Under the pieces are notes generated by a model, which saw nothing but the letters and a program-made list of their open reading frames with translations, was not told where the DNA came from and did no database searches. A program made the translations under genes and the position numbers. Below are positions 33,496-42,948 of a stretch of 64,000 nt of DNA, piece by piece. Numbering within the stretch: position 1 is the first letter of the stretch; each line of letters opens with the position of its first letter. The DNA comes from Naasia sp. (lineage in GTDB: Bacteria > Actinomycetota > Actinomycetes > Actinomycetales > Microbacteriaceae), in contig NZ_JAODMK010000022.1 of the NCBI RefSeq assembly GCF_025465545.1, positions 1-64,000 on the forward strand. Direction: 5' to 3'.

Positions 33496-33780
33496 TCAGC
33501 CGCGCGTCTCGCCCACGGCGGCGTCCTCGGCGTCGTCGTCGGTGGGGGTCGCGGGACGCCTGCCGCTGCGGCGGTCGGCGAGCTGCCGGGACAGCTCCGC
33601 CCTCGGTTTGTTCAGGAAGATGAACGAGATGCAGAACGCGATCACGGCCGCGAGGACCGTGGAGATCCACGGCGCGACCGGCAGCACGAGCAGCAGCACG
33701 GCCAGCACGACCGCGAAGATCCCGACTCGCAGCGCGGTGAACCACACCCACGTGCGGCGGGGGTCGGAGCGCTCGGTCAC
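33496..33780 (-). CDS. DUF4229-type small membrane protein
   Basis: 94 residues with two hydrophobic segments (IFAVVLAVLLLVLPVAPWIS and TVLAAVIAFCISFIFLNKPR) and an acidic polar tail, matching the actinobacterial DUF4229 family that sits among men genes. GTG at 33780 is chosen because TACACT (minus strand, 33788-33793) ends 7 nt upstream; an ATG at 33786 would add two residues but would sit too close to the -10 box. Function unknown. Confidence 0.8.
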   Translation of the reverse strand: MTERSDPRRTWVWFTALRVGIFAVVLAVLLLVLPVAPWISTVLAAVIAFCISFIFLNKPRAELSRQLADRRSGRRPATPTDDDAEDAAVGETRG

Positions 33781-33834
33781 GCCCATCAGTGTAGGCACGG
33801 ACGCCTGCCAGCCCGCTCGTCTATCGTTGTGCGC

Positions 33835-34218
33835 ATGGCGCGCTTCGGGGTGATCGCGGCGGTGATCGCCGCAGCCTTCATGGTGTACTCCGTGGTGGAC
33901 TGCGCAATGACGAATCGCGGCCGGGTCAGGGGTCCCCGCAAGGGCGTCTGGATTCTCCTCATCCTGCTGCTGCCGGTGCTCGGCGGGGTGCTCTGGTTCC
34001 TGGTCGGGCGCGGCAAGCCGGGCAGGCCCGCCCCGCGGCCCGTCGCTCCCGACGACGATCCGGCCTTCCTCCGCCGCCTGTCGAACGACGCGGATCAGGA
34101 GGAGCGCATCCGCCGCCTTGAACAGGAGCTGGCTGACCTCGACTCCGACGGTCCTCCCGCACCCCGCCTCAAGGATCCCGACAGCGACGGCGAAGCGCCC
34201 GACCGCCGCGATGCCTGA
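33835..34218 (+). CDS. PLDc_N-domain membrane protein
   Basis: 127 residues. The first 60 residues form two membrane segments with the PLDc_N pattern (YSVVDCAMTNRGRVRGPRKG, then WILLILLLPVLGGVLWFLVG). A charged cytoplasmic tail with a short coiled coil (RIRRLEQELADLDSDG) follows. TATCGT (33822-33827) lies 7 nt before the ATG. It overlaps menD by 8 bp, so it is cotranscribed with it; the role is unknown. Confidence 0.82.
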   Translation: MARFGVIAAVIAAAFMVYSVVDCAMTNRGRVRGPRKGVWILLILLLPVLGGVLWFLVGRGKPGRPAPRPVAPDDDPAFLRRLSNDADQEERIRRLEQELADLDSDGPPAPRLKDPDSDGEAPDRRDA

Positions 34219-35887
34219 CGGCGCGAATCCCGCCAGCGGCTTCGCCTCTGCCCTCCTCGGGCGTCTGGTCGAGCGCGGCGTGCGGCACCTCGTCGTGGCG
34301 CCCGGCTCGCGATCGCAGGCGCTCGCCCTGGCCGCCGTCGCGTTGGAGCGTGCGGGGCTCGCGACCCTGCACGTGCGCATCGACGAGCGGTCGGCCGGAT
34401 TCCTGGCTCTCGGCCTCGCGGTGGAGAGCGGCACCCCGGTCCCCGTCATCGTCACCTCGGGCACGGCGGCTGCGAACCTGCATCCCGCGATGCTCGAGGC
34501 CTGGCACTCCGGGGTCCCCCTGATGGCCCTGACCGCCGACCGCCCGGCCGAGCTGCGCGGGGTGGGCGCCAACCAGTCCACGGTGCAGCCGGGTATCTTC
34601 GGCCCGGCCACCCCCTGGTCCGTCGACGTGCCAGCGCCGGAGACGGCCGCCGACGCCGACCGGGCCGTCGAACTCGCGGACGAGGCGTGGGAGCACGCCG
34701 CCGCGGGCACGCTCAGGTCGGCGCCGGTGCAGCTGAACCTCGCCTTCCGGGATCCGCTGTCCGGGTTCCCCGGCTCGCGGTCTGCCGGTCCACGGACCCC
34801 GGTTACGGTGCCCGTGGCCGCGGCGCCTGGGGCACGGCTCGCCGACACGGGGGCGACGATCGTCGTCGCCGGCAGCGGCGCGGGACCGACCGCGGCGGAG
34901 TTCGCGCGCGCGGCAGGGCTGCCGCTGCTCGCCGAGGTGGCGAGCGGATCGCGCTTCGGCCCCAACCTGGTGCCCGCCTATCGCCAGGTCCTTGCCGACC
35001 CGGCGTTCGGCGGCAGGGTCCGCCAGGTGATCGTCTTCGGTCGGCCCAACCTCAGCCGGGAGGTGTCCGCTCTGCTTCTGCGGTCCGAGGTCTCCAGCGT
35101 CGTGGTCGCGACCCGCGGCGCACAGCAGTTCGATCCGAGCCGCCGCGCGCGCATCGTGGCGGGACTGCTGCTCCCCGACTCTCCGGGCGACCGGGTCTGG
35201 CTCGGCGAATGGGTGCAGGCGGGCCGGCGGGCCGAGCAGCCCGCCGACGATGCCCCGTATGTCGGCGACCCCGCGGCGGCCTCGCCCGTGCAAGCCGGCC
35301 GGCTCGCCCGCGCCGAGCTCGCGGCGGTCCGGGCGCCCGTCACTCGGCGATCCCTGGTCGAGGCCGTCTGGCGCGCCAGCTGGCCGCACGACCGTCTCGT
35401 GCTCGGCGCGTCCCGGCTGATCCGCGACGCGGACCGCGCCGTCCCCGGCAAGCGCATCCCTGTGCACGCCAATCGCGGCCTCTCCGGCATCGACGGCACG
35501 ATCTCGACGGCACTCGGGATCGCCATCGCCGCAACCCGGGGCGACCGCCCGATGCGGGGCACCACCCGGGTGCTCCTCGGCGACCTCACCCTGCTCCACG
35601 ACGTGGGCGGACTGCTCCTCCCGCCCGGTGAGACGCCGGCCCGGGTGCAGGTGATCGTCGGGAACGACGGCGGCGGAACGATCTTCGACGGCCTCGAGGT
35701 CGCGGCGACCGCCGACGCGGCATCGTTCGACCGCGTGCTCTACACGCCCCAGACCGCGGACTTCGCCGCCCTCGCTCGAGGATTCGGCTGGGCGCACTCG
35801 GTGGCCGCCACCCGGGGCGACCTCGATCGGGCCCTGACCTCGCCCCCGCAGGGGGTCAGCATCCTCGAGGTGCCTCTTCCCCGCTGA
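34211..35887 (+). CDS. menD: SEPHCHC synthase (MenD)
   Basis: 558 residues, a thiamine-diphosphate enzyme that joins 2-oxoglutarate to isochorismate. N-terminal HLVVAPGSRSQALALAAVAL and LHVRIDERSAGFLALGLAVE with the ThDP Glu are diagnostic, as are TSGTAAANLHPAMLEAWHSG and RGVGANQSTVQPGIFGP. The C-terminal ThDP/Mg site reads LLGDLTLLHDVGGLL and VGNDGGGTIFDGLE. ATG at 34211 overlaps the PLDc_N gene. Confidence 0.95.
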   Translation: MPDGANPASGFASALLGRLVERGVRHLVVAPGSRSQALALAAVALERAGLATLHVRIDERSAGFLALGLAVESGTPVPVIVTSGTAAANLHPAMLEAWHSGVPLMALTADRPAELRGVGANQSTVQPGIFGPATPWSVDVPAPETAADADRAVELADEAWEHAAAGTLRSAPVQLNLAFRDPLSGFPGSRSAGPRTPVTVPVAAAPGARLADTGATIVVAGSGAGPTAAEFARAAGLPLLAEVASGSRFGPNLVPAYRQVLADPAFGGRVRQVIVFGRPNLSREVSALLLRSEVSSVVVATRGAQQFDPSRRARIVAGLLLPDSPGDRVWLGEWVQAGRRAEQPADDAPYVGDPAAASPVQAGRLARAELAAVRAPVTRRSLVEAVWRASWPHDRLVLGASRLIRDADRAVPGKRIPVHANRGLSGIDGTISTALGIAIAATRGDRPMRGTTRVLLGDLTLLHDVGGLLLPPGETPARVQVIVGNDGGGTIFDGLEVAATADAASFDRVLYTPQTADFAALARGFGWAHSVAATRGDLDRALTSPPQGVSILEVPLPR

Positions 35888-35952
35888 GCGCGGCGTGTCT
35901 GCCGAGGAGCTGGGAACCCCCGACATACCGTGAGGGCGAAGGGGGTCCATAC

Positions 35953-36063
35953 ATGGCACCGCACGACATCCTCGGCTTCACGATCCTGCTCGTCTCGGGC
36001 AGCGCGATGGTCCTCGGTCTCGTCCGCCAGTTCGGCCCCACGCTGCGCCGCCGTCGCAACTAG
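35953..36063 (+). CDS. Small putative membrane protein, 36 residues
   Basis: MAPHDILGFTILLVSGSAMV then LGLVRQFGPTLRRRRN: one hydrophobic helix followed by a strongly basic end, which suggests a single-span protein with its C-terminus inside. GAAGGGGG lies before the ATG and TACCGT near 35927-35932 is a possible -10. It sits between menD and the convergent menF, so a role near the membrane-bound quinone pathway is possible but unproven. Confidence 0.55.
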   Translation: MAPHDILGFTILLVSGSAMVLGLVRQFGPTLRRRRN

Positions 36064-36070
36064 CCGGCGA

Positions 36071-37309
36071 TCAGCCGAAGGCGTCGACGATCGGCTGGAA
36101 CTTCAGGGTCGTCTCGGCGAGCTCGCGCTCGGGCTCCGACTCGGCCACGATCCCGGCGCCCGCGTAGGCGGTGAGGGTGCCGTCCGCCTCGAGCTGGGCG
36201 CAGCGCAGAGCGACTGCCCACTCCCCGTCGCCTGACGCGTCGACCCAGCCCACCGGACCGGCGTAGCGGCCGCGGTCGAACGGCTCGAGCTCCTCGATCA
36301 GCTCGAGCGCTGCGGAGGTCGGGGAGCCGGCGACGGCTGCGGTGGGGTGCAGCGCGGCGAGCAGGTCGAGGCTCGTCGAGCCGTCCGCCAGGCGGCCCTT
36401 GACGTCGCTCGCGAGGTGCCAGAGGTTCGGCAGCTTGAGCGGGAACGGCTCATCCGATGAGGACAGTCGGGGCGCGTGCGGGCGCAGGGCCGAGAGGACG
36501 CTCGCGACGGCGTACTCGTGCTCTTCACGGTCCTTCCCGGAGGAGACGAGGTCGCGGGCGTGACGGGCATCGTCGTCGGCGTCCTCGCCCCGCCGGGCGC
36601 TGCCGGCCAGGACCCGTGCGCCGACGACCCCCTGCCGGACCTGCACCAGCGTCTCGGGGCTGGAGCCGACGAGTCCGTCCACGGCGAAGGTCCACGTGTC
36701 GGCGTACGCGCCGGCGAGTTGGCCGAGGGCGAGCCGCAGGTCGGCGAACCGCGGCAGGTGGGCCCGGATGTCCCGCGCCAGCACGACCTTTCCCAGTGGG
36801 CCGGCCTGGATGCGGGAGACGGCGTCCTGGACCGCCTGGAGGTAGGTCTCGGGAGGCAGTTCACCCGGCTCGAAGGTGAGCCGGTACTCGTGCCCGGCAG
36901 GACGGGGGGCGGGGGCTGTGGGGGCGTCCTCGCCGTCCGGCGCGATGCGGGTGATCCAGGAGACCCCGTTGCGGCGACCGAGCACGATGCGGGGGACGAT
37001 CAGCGTGCTGGTCGAGGCGGATCCGTCCGCGAAGGCGAAGGCGCCGAAGGCCATCAGCCCGGAGCCCGGCACCCGGACCTCGTCCTGGATCTCCGCGCGC
37101 GACACCAGCTCCTGCCAGGCGGCCTTCGCCGCGAGGAACCGGTCGGGGCCGGAGAAGGAGAGGCGTGCGGCCTCGCCGACTCCCACCATGCCGTCGCCCC
37201 GGCGCAGCCAGGCGAGCGTGCGATGAGGGTCGGCGGAGGCGAGCAGACGCGGGCTTCCGAGGGCGGGGGTGCTGGTGACCGCGAGAGTCGACGTGGCGGC
37301 CTGAAGCAC
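36071..37309 (-). CDS. menF: Isochorismate synthase
   Basis: 412 residues of the chorismate-utilising family. Diagnostic parts are GPLGKVVLARDIRAHLPRFA, FAVDGLVGSSPETLVQVRQG, LAGSARRGEDADDDARHA, LNPTAAVAGSPT-like text read here as LHPTAAVAGSPTSAALELIE, then RGRYAGPVGWVDASGDGEW and AYAGAGIVAESEPEREL. It converts chorismate to isochorismate. TAGGCT (minus, 37316-37321) ends 6 nt before the GTG at 37309, so it is leaderless. It is divergent from menG. Confidence 0.93.
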   Translation of the reverse strand: MLQAATSTLAVTSTPALGSPRLLASADPHRTLAWLRRGDGMVGVGEAARLSFSGPDRFLAAKAAWQELVSRAEIQDEVRVPGSGLMAFGAFAFADGSASTSTLIVPRIVLGRRNGVSWITRIAPDGEDAPTAPAPRPAGHEYRLTFEPGELPPETYLQAVQDAVSRIQAGPLGKVVLARDIRAHLPRFADLRLALGQLAGAYADTWTFAVDGLVGSSPETLVQVRQGVVGARVLAGSARRGEDADDDARHARDLVSSGKDREEHEYAVASVLSALRPHAPRLSSSDEPFPLKLPNLWHLASDVKGRLADGSTSLDLLAALHPTAAVAGSPTSAALELIEELEPFDRGRYAGPVGWVDASGDGEWAVALRCAQLEADGTLTAYAGAGIVAESEPERELAETTLKFQPIVDAFG

Positions 37310-37393
37310 CCGAACAGCCTACGCCCGAGCTCCTGACCGTCGGCCGGGCCAGCACCGAGCCGCCCTGCACCGGGCTCACTCTAGGATTGACGC

Positions 37394-38107
37394 GTGAACC
37401 AGGCGGACCTCAGCAAGAGGGGCGCGGACGTCGCCGCGATGTTCGACAAGGTCTCGGCGCGCTACGACCGCACCAACACGGTCCTCTCCGTCGGCAACGA
37501 CACGGTGTGGCGGGCGGCGACGACGCGCGCGGTGGCGCCCCGCCCCGGCGAGCGGATCCTCGACCTCGCCGCAGGCACGGGCACCTCGAGTGCCGCGCTG
37601 GCGCGATCCGGCGCCTCTGTGGTCGCCGCCGACTTCTCCGAGGGCATGCTCGAGGTGGGACGGCGCAGGCAGGCCGGCAACCCCCGGATCACCTTCGTGC
37701 ACGCGGATGCCCAGGCTCTCCCCTTCGGCGACGCGGAGTTCGACGCGGTCACGATGTCGTTCGGCCTGCGCAATGTGGAGCAGCCGAAGGTGGCCCTCGC
37801 CGAGCTGTTCCGGGTGACGAAGCCGGGCGGGCGGATCGTGATCTGCGAGTTCTCCACGCCGCCACTGGGGCTGATCCGTCGGGGCTACACCGCCTATCTC
37901 AAGCGGGTGCTCCCGGTCCTGTCCAAGATCACCAGCTCCAACGCTCCCGCCTACGACTACCTGGGCGACTCGATCCTGGACTGGCCCGACCAGAAGACGC
38001 TGAGCGGCTGGATCCGGGACGCCGGGTACGCGGACGTGGGCTATCGCAACCTCACTGCGGGCGTCGTCGCCCTGCATCGGGGGCGCAAGCCCGGAGTCGG
38101 CGGATGA
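37394..38107 (+). CDS. menG: Demethylmenaquinone methyltransferase
   Basis: 237 residues, UbiE/MenG family. SAM motif I is RILDLAAGTGTSSAALARSG; family motifs are MFDKVSARYDRTNTVLSVGN and FDAVTMSFGLRNVEQPKVAL, then SSNAPAYDYLGDSILDWPDQ. It performs the last step, C-methylation of demethylmenaquinone. TAGGAT (37382-37387) ends 6 nt before the GTG at 37394, so it is leaderless. Its stop overlaps the next ATG by 4 bp. Confidence 0.95.
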   Translation: MNQADLSKRGADVAAMFDKVSARYDRTNTVLSVGNDTVWRAATTRAVAPRPGERILDLAAGTGTSSAALARSGASVVAADFSEGMLEVGRRRQAGNPRITFVHADAQALPFGDAEFDAVTMSFGLRNVEQPKVALAELFRVTKPGGRIVICEFSTPPLGLIRRGYTAYLKRVLPVLSKITSSNAPAYDYLGDSILDWPDQKTLSGWIRDAGYADVGYRNLTAGVVALHRGRKPGVGG

Positions 38108-39165
38108 GCCCGGCCGTGCCCGTCGCGCGCCGCAGCAAGGCCCTCTCAGCCCAGTTCGGCCTCACCGATCGCTTGTTCGCCAACGGCGAGGACCGCGCCA
38201 CTGCGACGGCGATCGAGGACGGACTCGTCCTCGTGGAGGCAGGGCTCCTGCGAGAGGTGGCCTTCGCCGACAGCATCGCCGACGTCACGGGCCGCTACCT
38301 GCTCGCGGCGGGCGGCAAGCGGGTGCGGCCGATGCTGACCCTGCTGACCGCGCAGCTGGGGGAGGGGATCGGGCCGGACGTCCTCACCGCGGCTGAGGCA
38401 GTGGAGATCACGCACCTCGCCTCCCTGTACCACGACGACGTCATGGACGAGGCCGAGAAGCGGCGCGGCGTCCCCACCGCGCAGGCGGTGTGGGGCAACT
38501 CGGTGGCGATCCTGACCGGCGACCTGCTCTTCGCCCGGGCAAGCAAGCTGATCGCGTCCCTGGGGGAGCGCGCGACGCGGCTGCAGGCCCAGACATTCGA
38601 GCGGCTGGTGCTCGGTCAGCTGCACGAGACGGTGGGACCGGGGCCGGAGGAGGACGCGGTCGAGCACTACCTCCAGGTTCTCGCCGACAAGACGGGATCG
38701 CTGATCGCCGCCGCCGCGCAGCTCGGCGTGCTCTTCTCGGGTGCCCCGGAAGAGTACGAGGAGCCCGTTCTGCTGTTCGGGGAGCGGATCGGCGTCGCCT
38801 TCCAGCTGGTCGACGACGTGCTCGACCTGTCGCCGCAGTCGGAGGAGACCGGCAAGGTGGCCGGCACGGACCTGCGCGCCGGGGTGCCGACGCTTCCGCT
38901 GCTCTACCTGCGCCGGAGCGCGCGCACCGAACCGAGCGCCGCCCTGCTGCTCGCCCGGATCGAGAGCGGTCTCGCGGAGCCGGAGTCAGCGGAGCTGGCG
39001 GCCGCGATCGAGTCGCTCCGCGAGCATCAGGCGACCGCCGTCACCATCGGGGAGGCGCACCGCTGGGCGGCCTCCGCCGTCGACGCCCTCGCCCCCCTGC
39101 CGAACGGGACGGTGAAGAAGGCACTCACGCGCTTCGCCGACGTCATGGTCGAGCGGTCCAGCTAG
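38104..39165 (+). CDS. Polyprenyl diphosphate synthase
   Basis: 353 residues, trans-isoprenyl diphosphate synthase family. The first Asp-rich motif is LASLYHDDVMDEAEKRRG and the second is AFQLVDDVLDLSPQSEETGK; GGKRVRPMLTLL binds IPP. The residue pattern before the first motif (THLASLYHDDVMD) suits long-chain products of seven to nine units. It is coupled to menG by a 4-bp overlap, so it most likely makes the menaquinone side chain. Product length cannot be read with certainty. Confidence 0.92.
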   Translation: MSPAVPVARRSKALSAQFGLTDRLFANGEDRATATAIEDGLVLVEAGLLREVAFADSIADVTGRYLLAAGGKRVRPMLTLLTAQLGEGIGPDVLTAAEAVEITHLASLYHDDVMDEAEKRRGVPTAQAVWGNSVAILTGDLLFARASKLIASLGERATRLQAQTFERLVLGQLHETVGPGPEEDAVEHYLQVLADKTGSLIAAAAQLGVLFSGAPEEYEEPVLLFGERIGVAFQLVDDVLDLSPQSEETGKVAGTDLRAGVPTLPLLYLRRSARTEPSAALLLARIESGLAEPESAELAAAIESLREHQATAVTIGEAHRWAASAVDALAPLPNGTVKKALTRFADVMVERSS

Positions 39166-39211
39166 CCTTCCCCGGCCCGCCGGCCGGCGTACCCAAGTGA
39201 GGAACACTCCC

Positions 39212-40579
39212 ATGACCAAGCTCCGGCTTGCCATCGTCGGCGCGGGCCCGGCGGGCATCTACGCCGCCGACCTGGTGCTGCGCGCCGAGCGCGCCTTCGA
39301 TGTGTCCATCGACCTGTTCGAGCGCCTCCCCGCCCCGTACGGCCTCGTCCGCTACGGCGTCGCGCCCGACCATCCGCGCATCAAGGGCATCATCTCGGCC
39401 CTCCGCGAGGTGCTCGACCGGGGGGACATCCGGCTGTTCGGCAACGTGGAATACGGGACCGACCTCACCCTCGACGACCTCAAGCGGCACTACCACGCGG
39501 TGATCTTCTCGACCGGCTCCATGCAGGACGCGCCCCTGGATGTGCCCGGGGTCGACCTGCCGGGCTCGTACGGTGCCGCCGAGTTCGTGAGCTGGTACGA
39601 CGGTCACCCCGACGTGCCGCGGGAGTGGCCGCTGGATGCCCGCGAGGTGGCGGTGATCGGCAACGGCAACGTGGCGCTCGATGTCGCCCGGATCCTCGCG
39701 AAGCACCCGGACGACCTCCTGCCCACCGAGATCCCCGACAACGTCTACGAGGGGCTCAAGGCGTCCCCGGTCACCGACGTGCACGTCTTCGGCCGGCGGG
39801 GGCCCGCGCAGGTGCGGTTCACCCCTCTCGAGCTGCGGGAGCTCGGCGAGATGCGCGATGTCGACATGGTGCTCCACGACGAGGACTTCGACTACGACGA
39901 GGCGTCGAAGACGGCGGTCGCGACCAACAAGCAGGTCTTCGTGATCGACAAGGTGCTGAATCAGTGGCGCCGGCGGGAGACGGGGACGGCGAGCCGCCGG
40001 CTGCACCTGCACTTCTACGCGAAGCCGCTCGAGTTCGTCGGCGACGAGCGGGTGGAGGCGATCCGCTGGGAGCGCACCGAGCCGGACGGCCAGGGTGGCG
40101 TGCGCGGCACCGGCGAGATCCGGGAGCTGCCGATCCAGGCGGTGTACCGGGCGGTCGGCTACTTCGGCTCGCCGCTGGCCGGCCTGCCCTTCGACGCGCG
40201 GCGCGGCGTGCTGCCCAACCGGGAGGGTCAGGTGATCGACGACGAGGACCAGCCGGTGCACGGCGTCTACGCCACCGGCTGGATCAAGCGCGGGCCCGTC
40301 GGCCTGATCGGGCACACGAAGAGCGACGCCATGGAGACCGTGGGGCACGTGCTGTCCGACCAGGCCAACTGGTGGACGCCCGAGCATCCTGAGGAGGAGC
40401 GGATCGATGCGCTGCTCTCCGCGCGCGAAGTGCGGTTCACCACGATCGACGGGTGGCATCGCCTCGACGCGCATGAGCTCTCGATCGGCGAGGCCGTGGG
40501 CCGCACCCGGATCAAGGTGGTTCCGCGGGACGAGATGACGGTGATCTCCCGCGGAGAGTCAGGGGCCGTCGCCCGCTGA
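39212..40579 (+). CDS. fprA: Ferredoxin/adrenodoxin--NADP+ reductase, FprA type
   Basis: 455 residues, adrenodoxin-reductase-like flavoprotein. FAD motif LRLAIVGAGPAGIYAADLVL at the N-terminus, FERLPAPYGLVRYGVAPDHP, NADP motif VAVIGNGNVALDVARIL and the C-terminal GWIKRGPVGLIGHTKSDAME are all diagnostic. It moves electrons between NADPH and ferredoxin. ATG at 39212 is preferred to GTG 39197 because GAGGA lies 9 nt upstream. Confidence 0.94.
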   Translation: MTKLRLAIVGAGPAGIYAADLVLRAERAFDVSIDLFERLPAPYGLVRYGVAPDHPRIKGIISALREVLDRGDIRLFGNVEYGTDLTLDDLKRHYHAVIFSTGSMQDAPLDVPGVDLPGSYGAAEFVSWYDGHPDVPREWPLDAREVAVIGNGNVALDVARILAKHPDDLLPTEIPDNVYEGLKASPVTDVHVFGRRGPAQVRFTPLELRELGEMRDVDMVLHDEDFDYDEASKTAVATNKQVFVIDKVLNQWRRRETGTASRRLHLHFYAKPLEFVGDERVEAIRWERTEPDGQGGVRGTGEIRELPIQAVYRAVGYFGSPLAGLPFDARRGVLPNREGQVIDDEDQPVHGVYATGWIKRGPVGLIGHTKSDAMETVGHVLSDQANWWTPEHPEEERIDALLSAREVRFTTIDGWHRLDAHELSIGEAVGRTRIKVVPRDEMTVISRGESGAVAR

Positions 40580-40647
40580 CGCCGCCTCGTCACCCGCGTT
40601 CCGGTGCGCACTGCTCGAGCCGACGCACCTGTGGTGCCGGGCACGCA

Positions 40648-42111
40648 TCACTGGAGGGCGCTGGTGAGGCGGGCGAGGTTCTCCACGACGGTCCACGGAC
40701 CGGAGCGCCCTGACCACTCCTCGAGGGTCAGCCGGCGGCTGGCGCGCCGGTAGCCGTCCTCGACGCGGCGCAGGTCCTCCACGAAGGAGGAGCCGCGCAC
40801 CATCAGCGACACCTCCATGTTGAGGCTGAACGAGCGCATGTCCATGTTGCTCGAGCCGATCACCGCCACGTCGTCATCGATGGTGAAGTGCTTGGCGTGC
40901 AGCACGACCGGGCGCCGGTAGAGCCAGATGATGACGCCCGCCTTCAGCAGCTCGGCGTAGTAGGAGCGCTGGGCGTTGTAGACGAGGAACTGATCGCCGA
41001 TCTCGGAGACGAACAGCTCGACGCGCACGCCGCGCTGGACCGCCGTGGTGATCGCGTAGAGCATCGACTCGTCCGGGACGAAGTAGGGCGAGGTGATGAT
41101 GATGCGCTCCTGCGCGTAGTAGAGGAGCGCGTTGAAGAGACGCAGGTTGTTCTCGCCGTCGAAGCCGGGACCGCTCGGCACCACCTGGCAGTCGAGCGCC
41201 TGATCCTCGATCACGTCGTCCATCGGCTCCGCCTCCCGCACCAGGAGCTCGCCGGTCTCGCCGTACCAGTCGGTGATGAAGATGGCGTTGACGCCCGCGA
41301 CGATGGGCCCCTCGAGCCGCGTCATCAGGTCCTGCCAGCGCAGCTTCCTGCGCCGGTTGATCCACCGGTTGTAGCTGCGGTCGATCATGTTCTGAGAGCC
41401 CATGTAGCCGACTCGGCCGTCGACGACGAGGAGCTTGCGGTGGTTCCGCAGGTCGGGGCGCTGCCACTTGCCCTTGAACGGCTGCACCGGCAGCAGGAGC
41501 TCCCACCGGGCGCCCGTGCGCTTCAGCCGGCGGATCGTCCTCCGGTAGTGCGGGTACTGGGTCGACGCGACATGGTCCAGCAGCACCCGGACGGTCACCC
41601 CGCGCTGCACGGCTGCCTCGAGAGCGTCGAAGAAGGGTGCGGTGGTCGCGTCGAGGGACAGGATGTAGAACTGCACGTGCACGTACCTGCGCGCGCGACC
41701 CACCTCGTCGGTCATGGCGCGGATCGACGAGCCGTAGTCGCCGAGGAGGCTGGCCGAGTTGCCGCCGACGAGCGGCATCGAGCCGAGCTTCCGGTTCAGC
41801 TCCACCACCGACTCAAGCCAGGACGGCCAGGCGGCGGTCGTGTTGACCTTGTCCATCCCCTCGGTCGTGTCGAGGATGAACTGGTTGATCTCCGCCTGCC
41901 GTTCCCGTCGCCCTCTCGGCAGGCGCGGGCTGCCGATGAGCAGGAACAGGAGCAGGCCGACGTAGGGCAGGAAGAACACCAGCAGCAGCCAGGCGGTGGC
42001 CGAGGTCGGCCGGCGGTTGCGCGGGATGACGATGACCGCGCCGATGCGGATCAGCACGTCGAGGACGATCAGGGCGATCGGCACGGCCAGGGGGATGCCG
42101 GCCGGGTTCAT
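40648..42111 (-). CDS. cls: Cardiolipin synthase
   Basis: 487 residues. Two N-terminal membrane segments (PLAVPIALIVLDVLIRIGAV and ATAWLLLVFFLPYVGLLLFL) precede two phospholipase-D HKD motifs: RNHRKLLVVDGRVGYMGSQN and LHAKHFTIDDDVAVIGSSNM. It joins two phosphatidylglycerols to cardiolipin at the membrane. TAGGAT (minus, 42118-42123) ends 6 nt before the ATG, so it is leaderless. Confidence 0.93.
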   Translation of the reverse strand: MNPAGIPLAVPIALIVLDVLIRIGAVIVIPRNRRPTSATAWLLLVFFLPYVGLLLFLLIGSPRLPRGRRERQAEINQFILDTTEGMDKVNTTAAWPSWLESVVELNRKLGSMPLVGGNSASLLGDYGSSIRAMTDEVGRARRYVHVQFYILSLDATTAPFFDALEAAVQRGVTVRVLLDHVASTQYPHYRRTIRRLKRTGARWELLLPVQPFKGKWQRPDLRNHRKLLVVDGRVGYMGSQNMIDRSYNRWINRRRKLRWQDLMTRLEGPIVAGVNAIFITDWYGETGELLVREAEPMDDVIEDQALDCQVVPSGPGFDGENNLRLFNALLYYAQERIIITSPYFVPDESMLYAITTAVQRGVRVELFVSEIGDQFLVYNAQRSYYAELLKAGVIIWLYRRPVVLHAKHFTIDDDVAVIGSSNMDMRSFSLNMEVSLMVRGSSFVEDLRRVEDGYRRASRRLTLEEWSGRSGPWTVVENLARLTSALQ

Positions 42112-42187
42112 GCTCGAATCCTAGGAGAGCGGCCCCGCCCGGCTCCTGCCCCCGACCGGGCGACAGAGATCGGCCGCTTTCTCTCCC

Positions 42188-42240
42188 TCAGCAGGCACTA
42201 CGAACGCCACGCGCCTCTGCGGGCACTTTCTGCCTGCTGA
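42188..42240. repeat. Palindromic intergenic element, family B copy 2
   Basis: Perfect 10-bp outer arms TCAGCAGGCA (42188-42197) and its complement (42231-42240). The right flank GACGGAATGCCTGCTG matches the flank of copy 1 (20088-20100). It lies in the 230-bp gap between cls and the YajQ gene, both leftward, downstream of the YajQ gene. Confidence 0.7.
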
Positions 42241-42340
42241 AGGACGGAATGCCTGCTGATCGAGAGTCGAAGGCCGACGAGGGTCCGGCGGTCGAGTGAG
42301 CTGAGCTGGGGGTCCGTGGGATGCAGGCGCGGGGGCGACG

Positions 42341-42829
42341 TCAGCGGAAGTTGACGAACTGGAGGTCGAGGTCCAGGTCGGAGGACTTCAACAGGGCGAT
42401 GGTGGCCTGCAGGTCATCCCGGCTCTTCGACTGCACCCGCAGCTCCTCGCCCTGGATCTGGCTCTTCACGGTCTTCGGCGCCTGATCCCGGATGATCTTG
42501 CCGATCTTCTTCGCGTGCTCCTGATCGATGCCCTGCTTGAGCTTCGACTCGATCCGGTACTCCCGTCCGCTCGGGTGGGGCTCACCCGATTCGAGGCTCT
42601 TCAGCGAGATTCCCCGCTTGATCAGCTTCGTCTGGAACACGTCCAGCACCGCCTTCGCGCGGTCCTCGCTGTTCGACTTGATGAGGATGTCGTCGCCGCT
42701 CCACTCGATGGACGAGTCCGTGCCCTTGAAGTCGTAGCGCTGCTCCACCTCCTTGCGGGCCTGGTTGAGCGCGTTGTCGGCCTCCTGCCGGTCGACTTTG
42801 CTGACGATGTCGAACGAGGAATCTGCCAT
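42341..42829 (-). CDS. YajQ-family nucleotide-binding protein
   Basis: 162 residues, the normal length. [20 protein letters not shown] and [20 protein letters not shown] are diagnostic, as is the end [11 protein letters not shown]. YajQ proteins form two ferredoxin-like folds and some bind c-di-GMP as regulators; the role in actinobacteria is unclear. TACCAT (minus, 42836-42841) ends 6 nt before the ATG at 42829, so it is leaderless. Confidence 0.94.
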   Translation of the reverse strand: MADSSFDIVSKVDRQEADNALNQARKEVEQRYDFKGTDSSIEWSGDDILIKSNSEDRAKAVLDVFQTKLIKRGISLKSLESGEPHPSGREYRIESKLKQGIDQEHAKKIGKIIRDQAPKTVKSQIQGEELRVQSKSRDDLQATIALLKSSDLDLDLQFVNFR

Positions 42830-42948
42830 GCAGCAATGGTAACGAGCCGCCTTCCGGCGAGTTCCGCTTCCTCCCTTGCAGTGCGGGAGTCGAGGGATCA
42901 TCATGGTGGCGCATCCGGGCGGCGAAGCCCGGGAAAGAGTGGTGCGCC

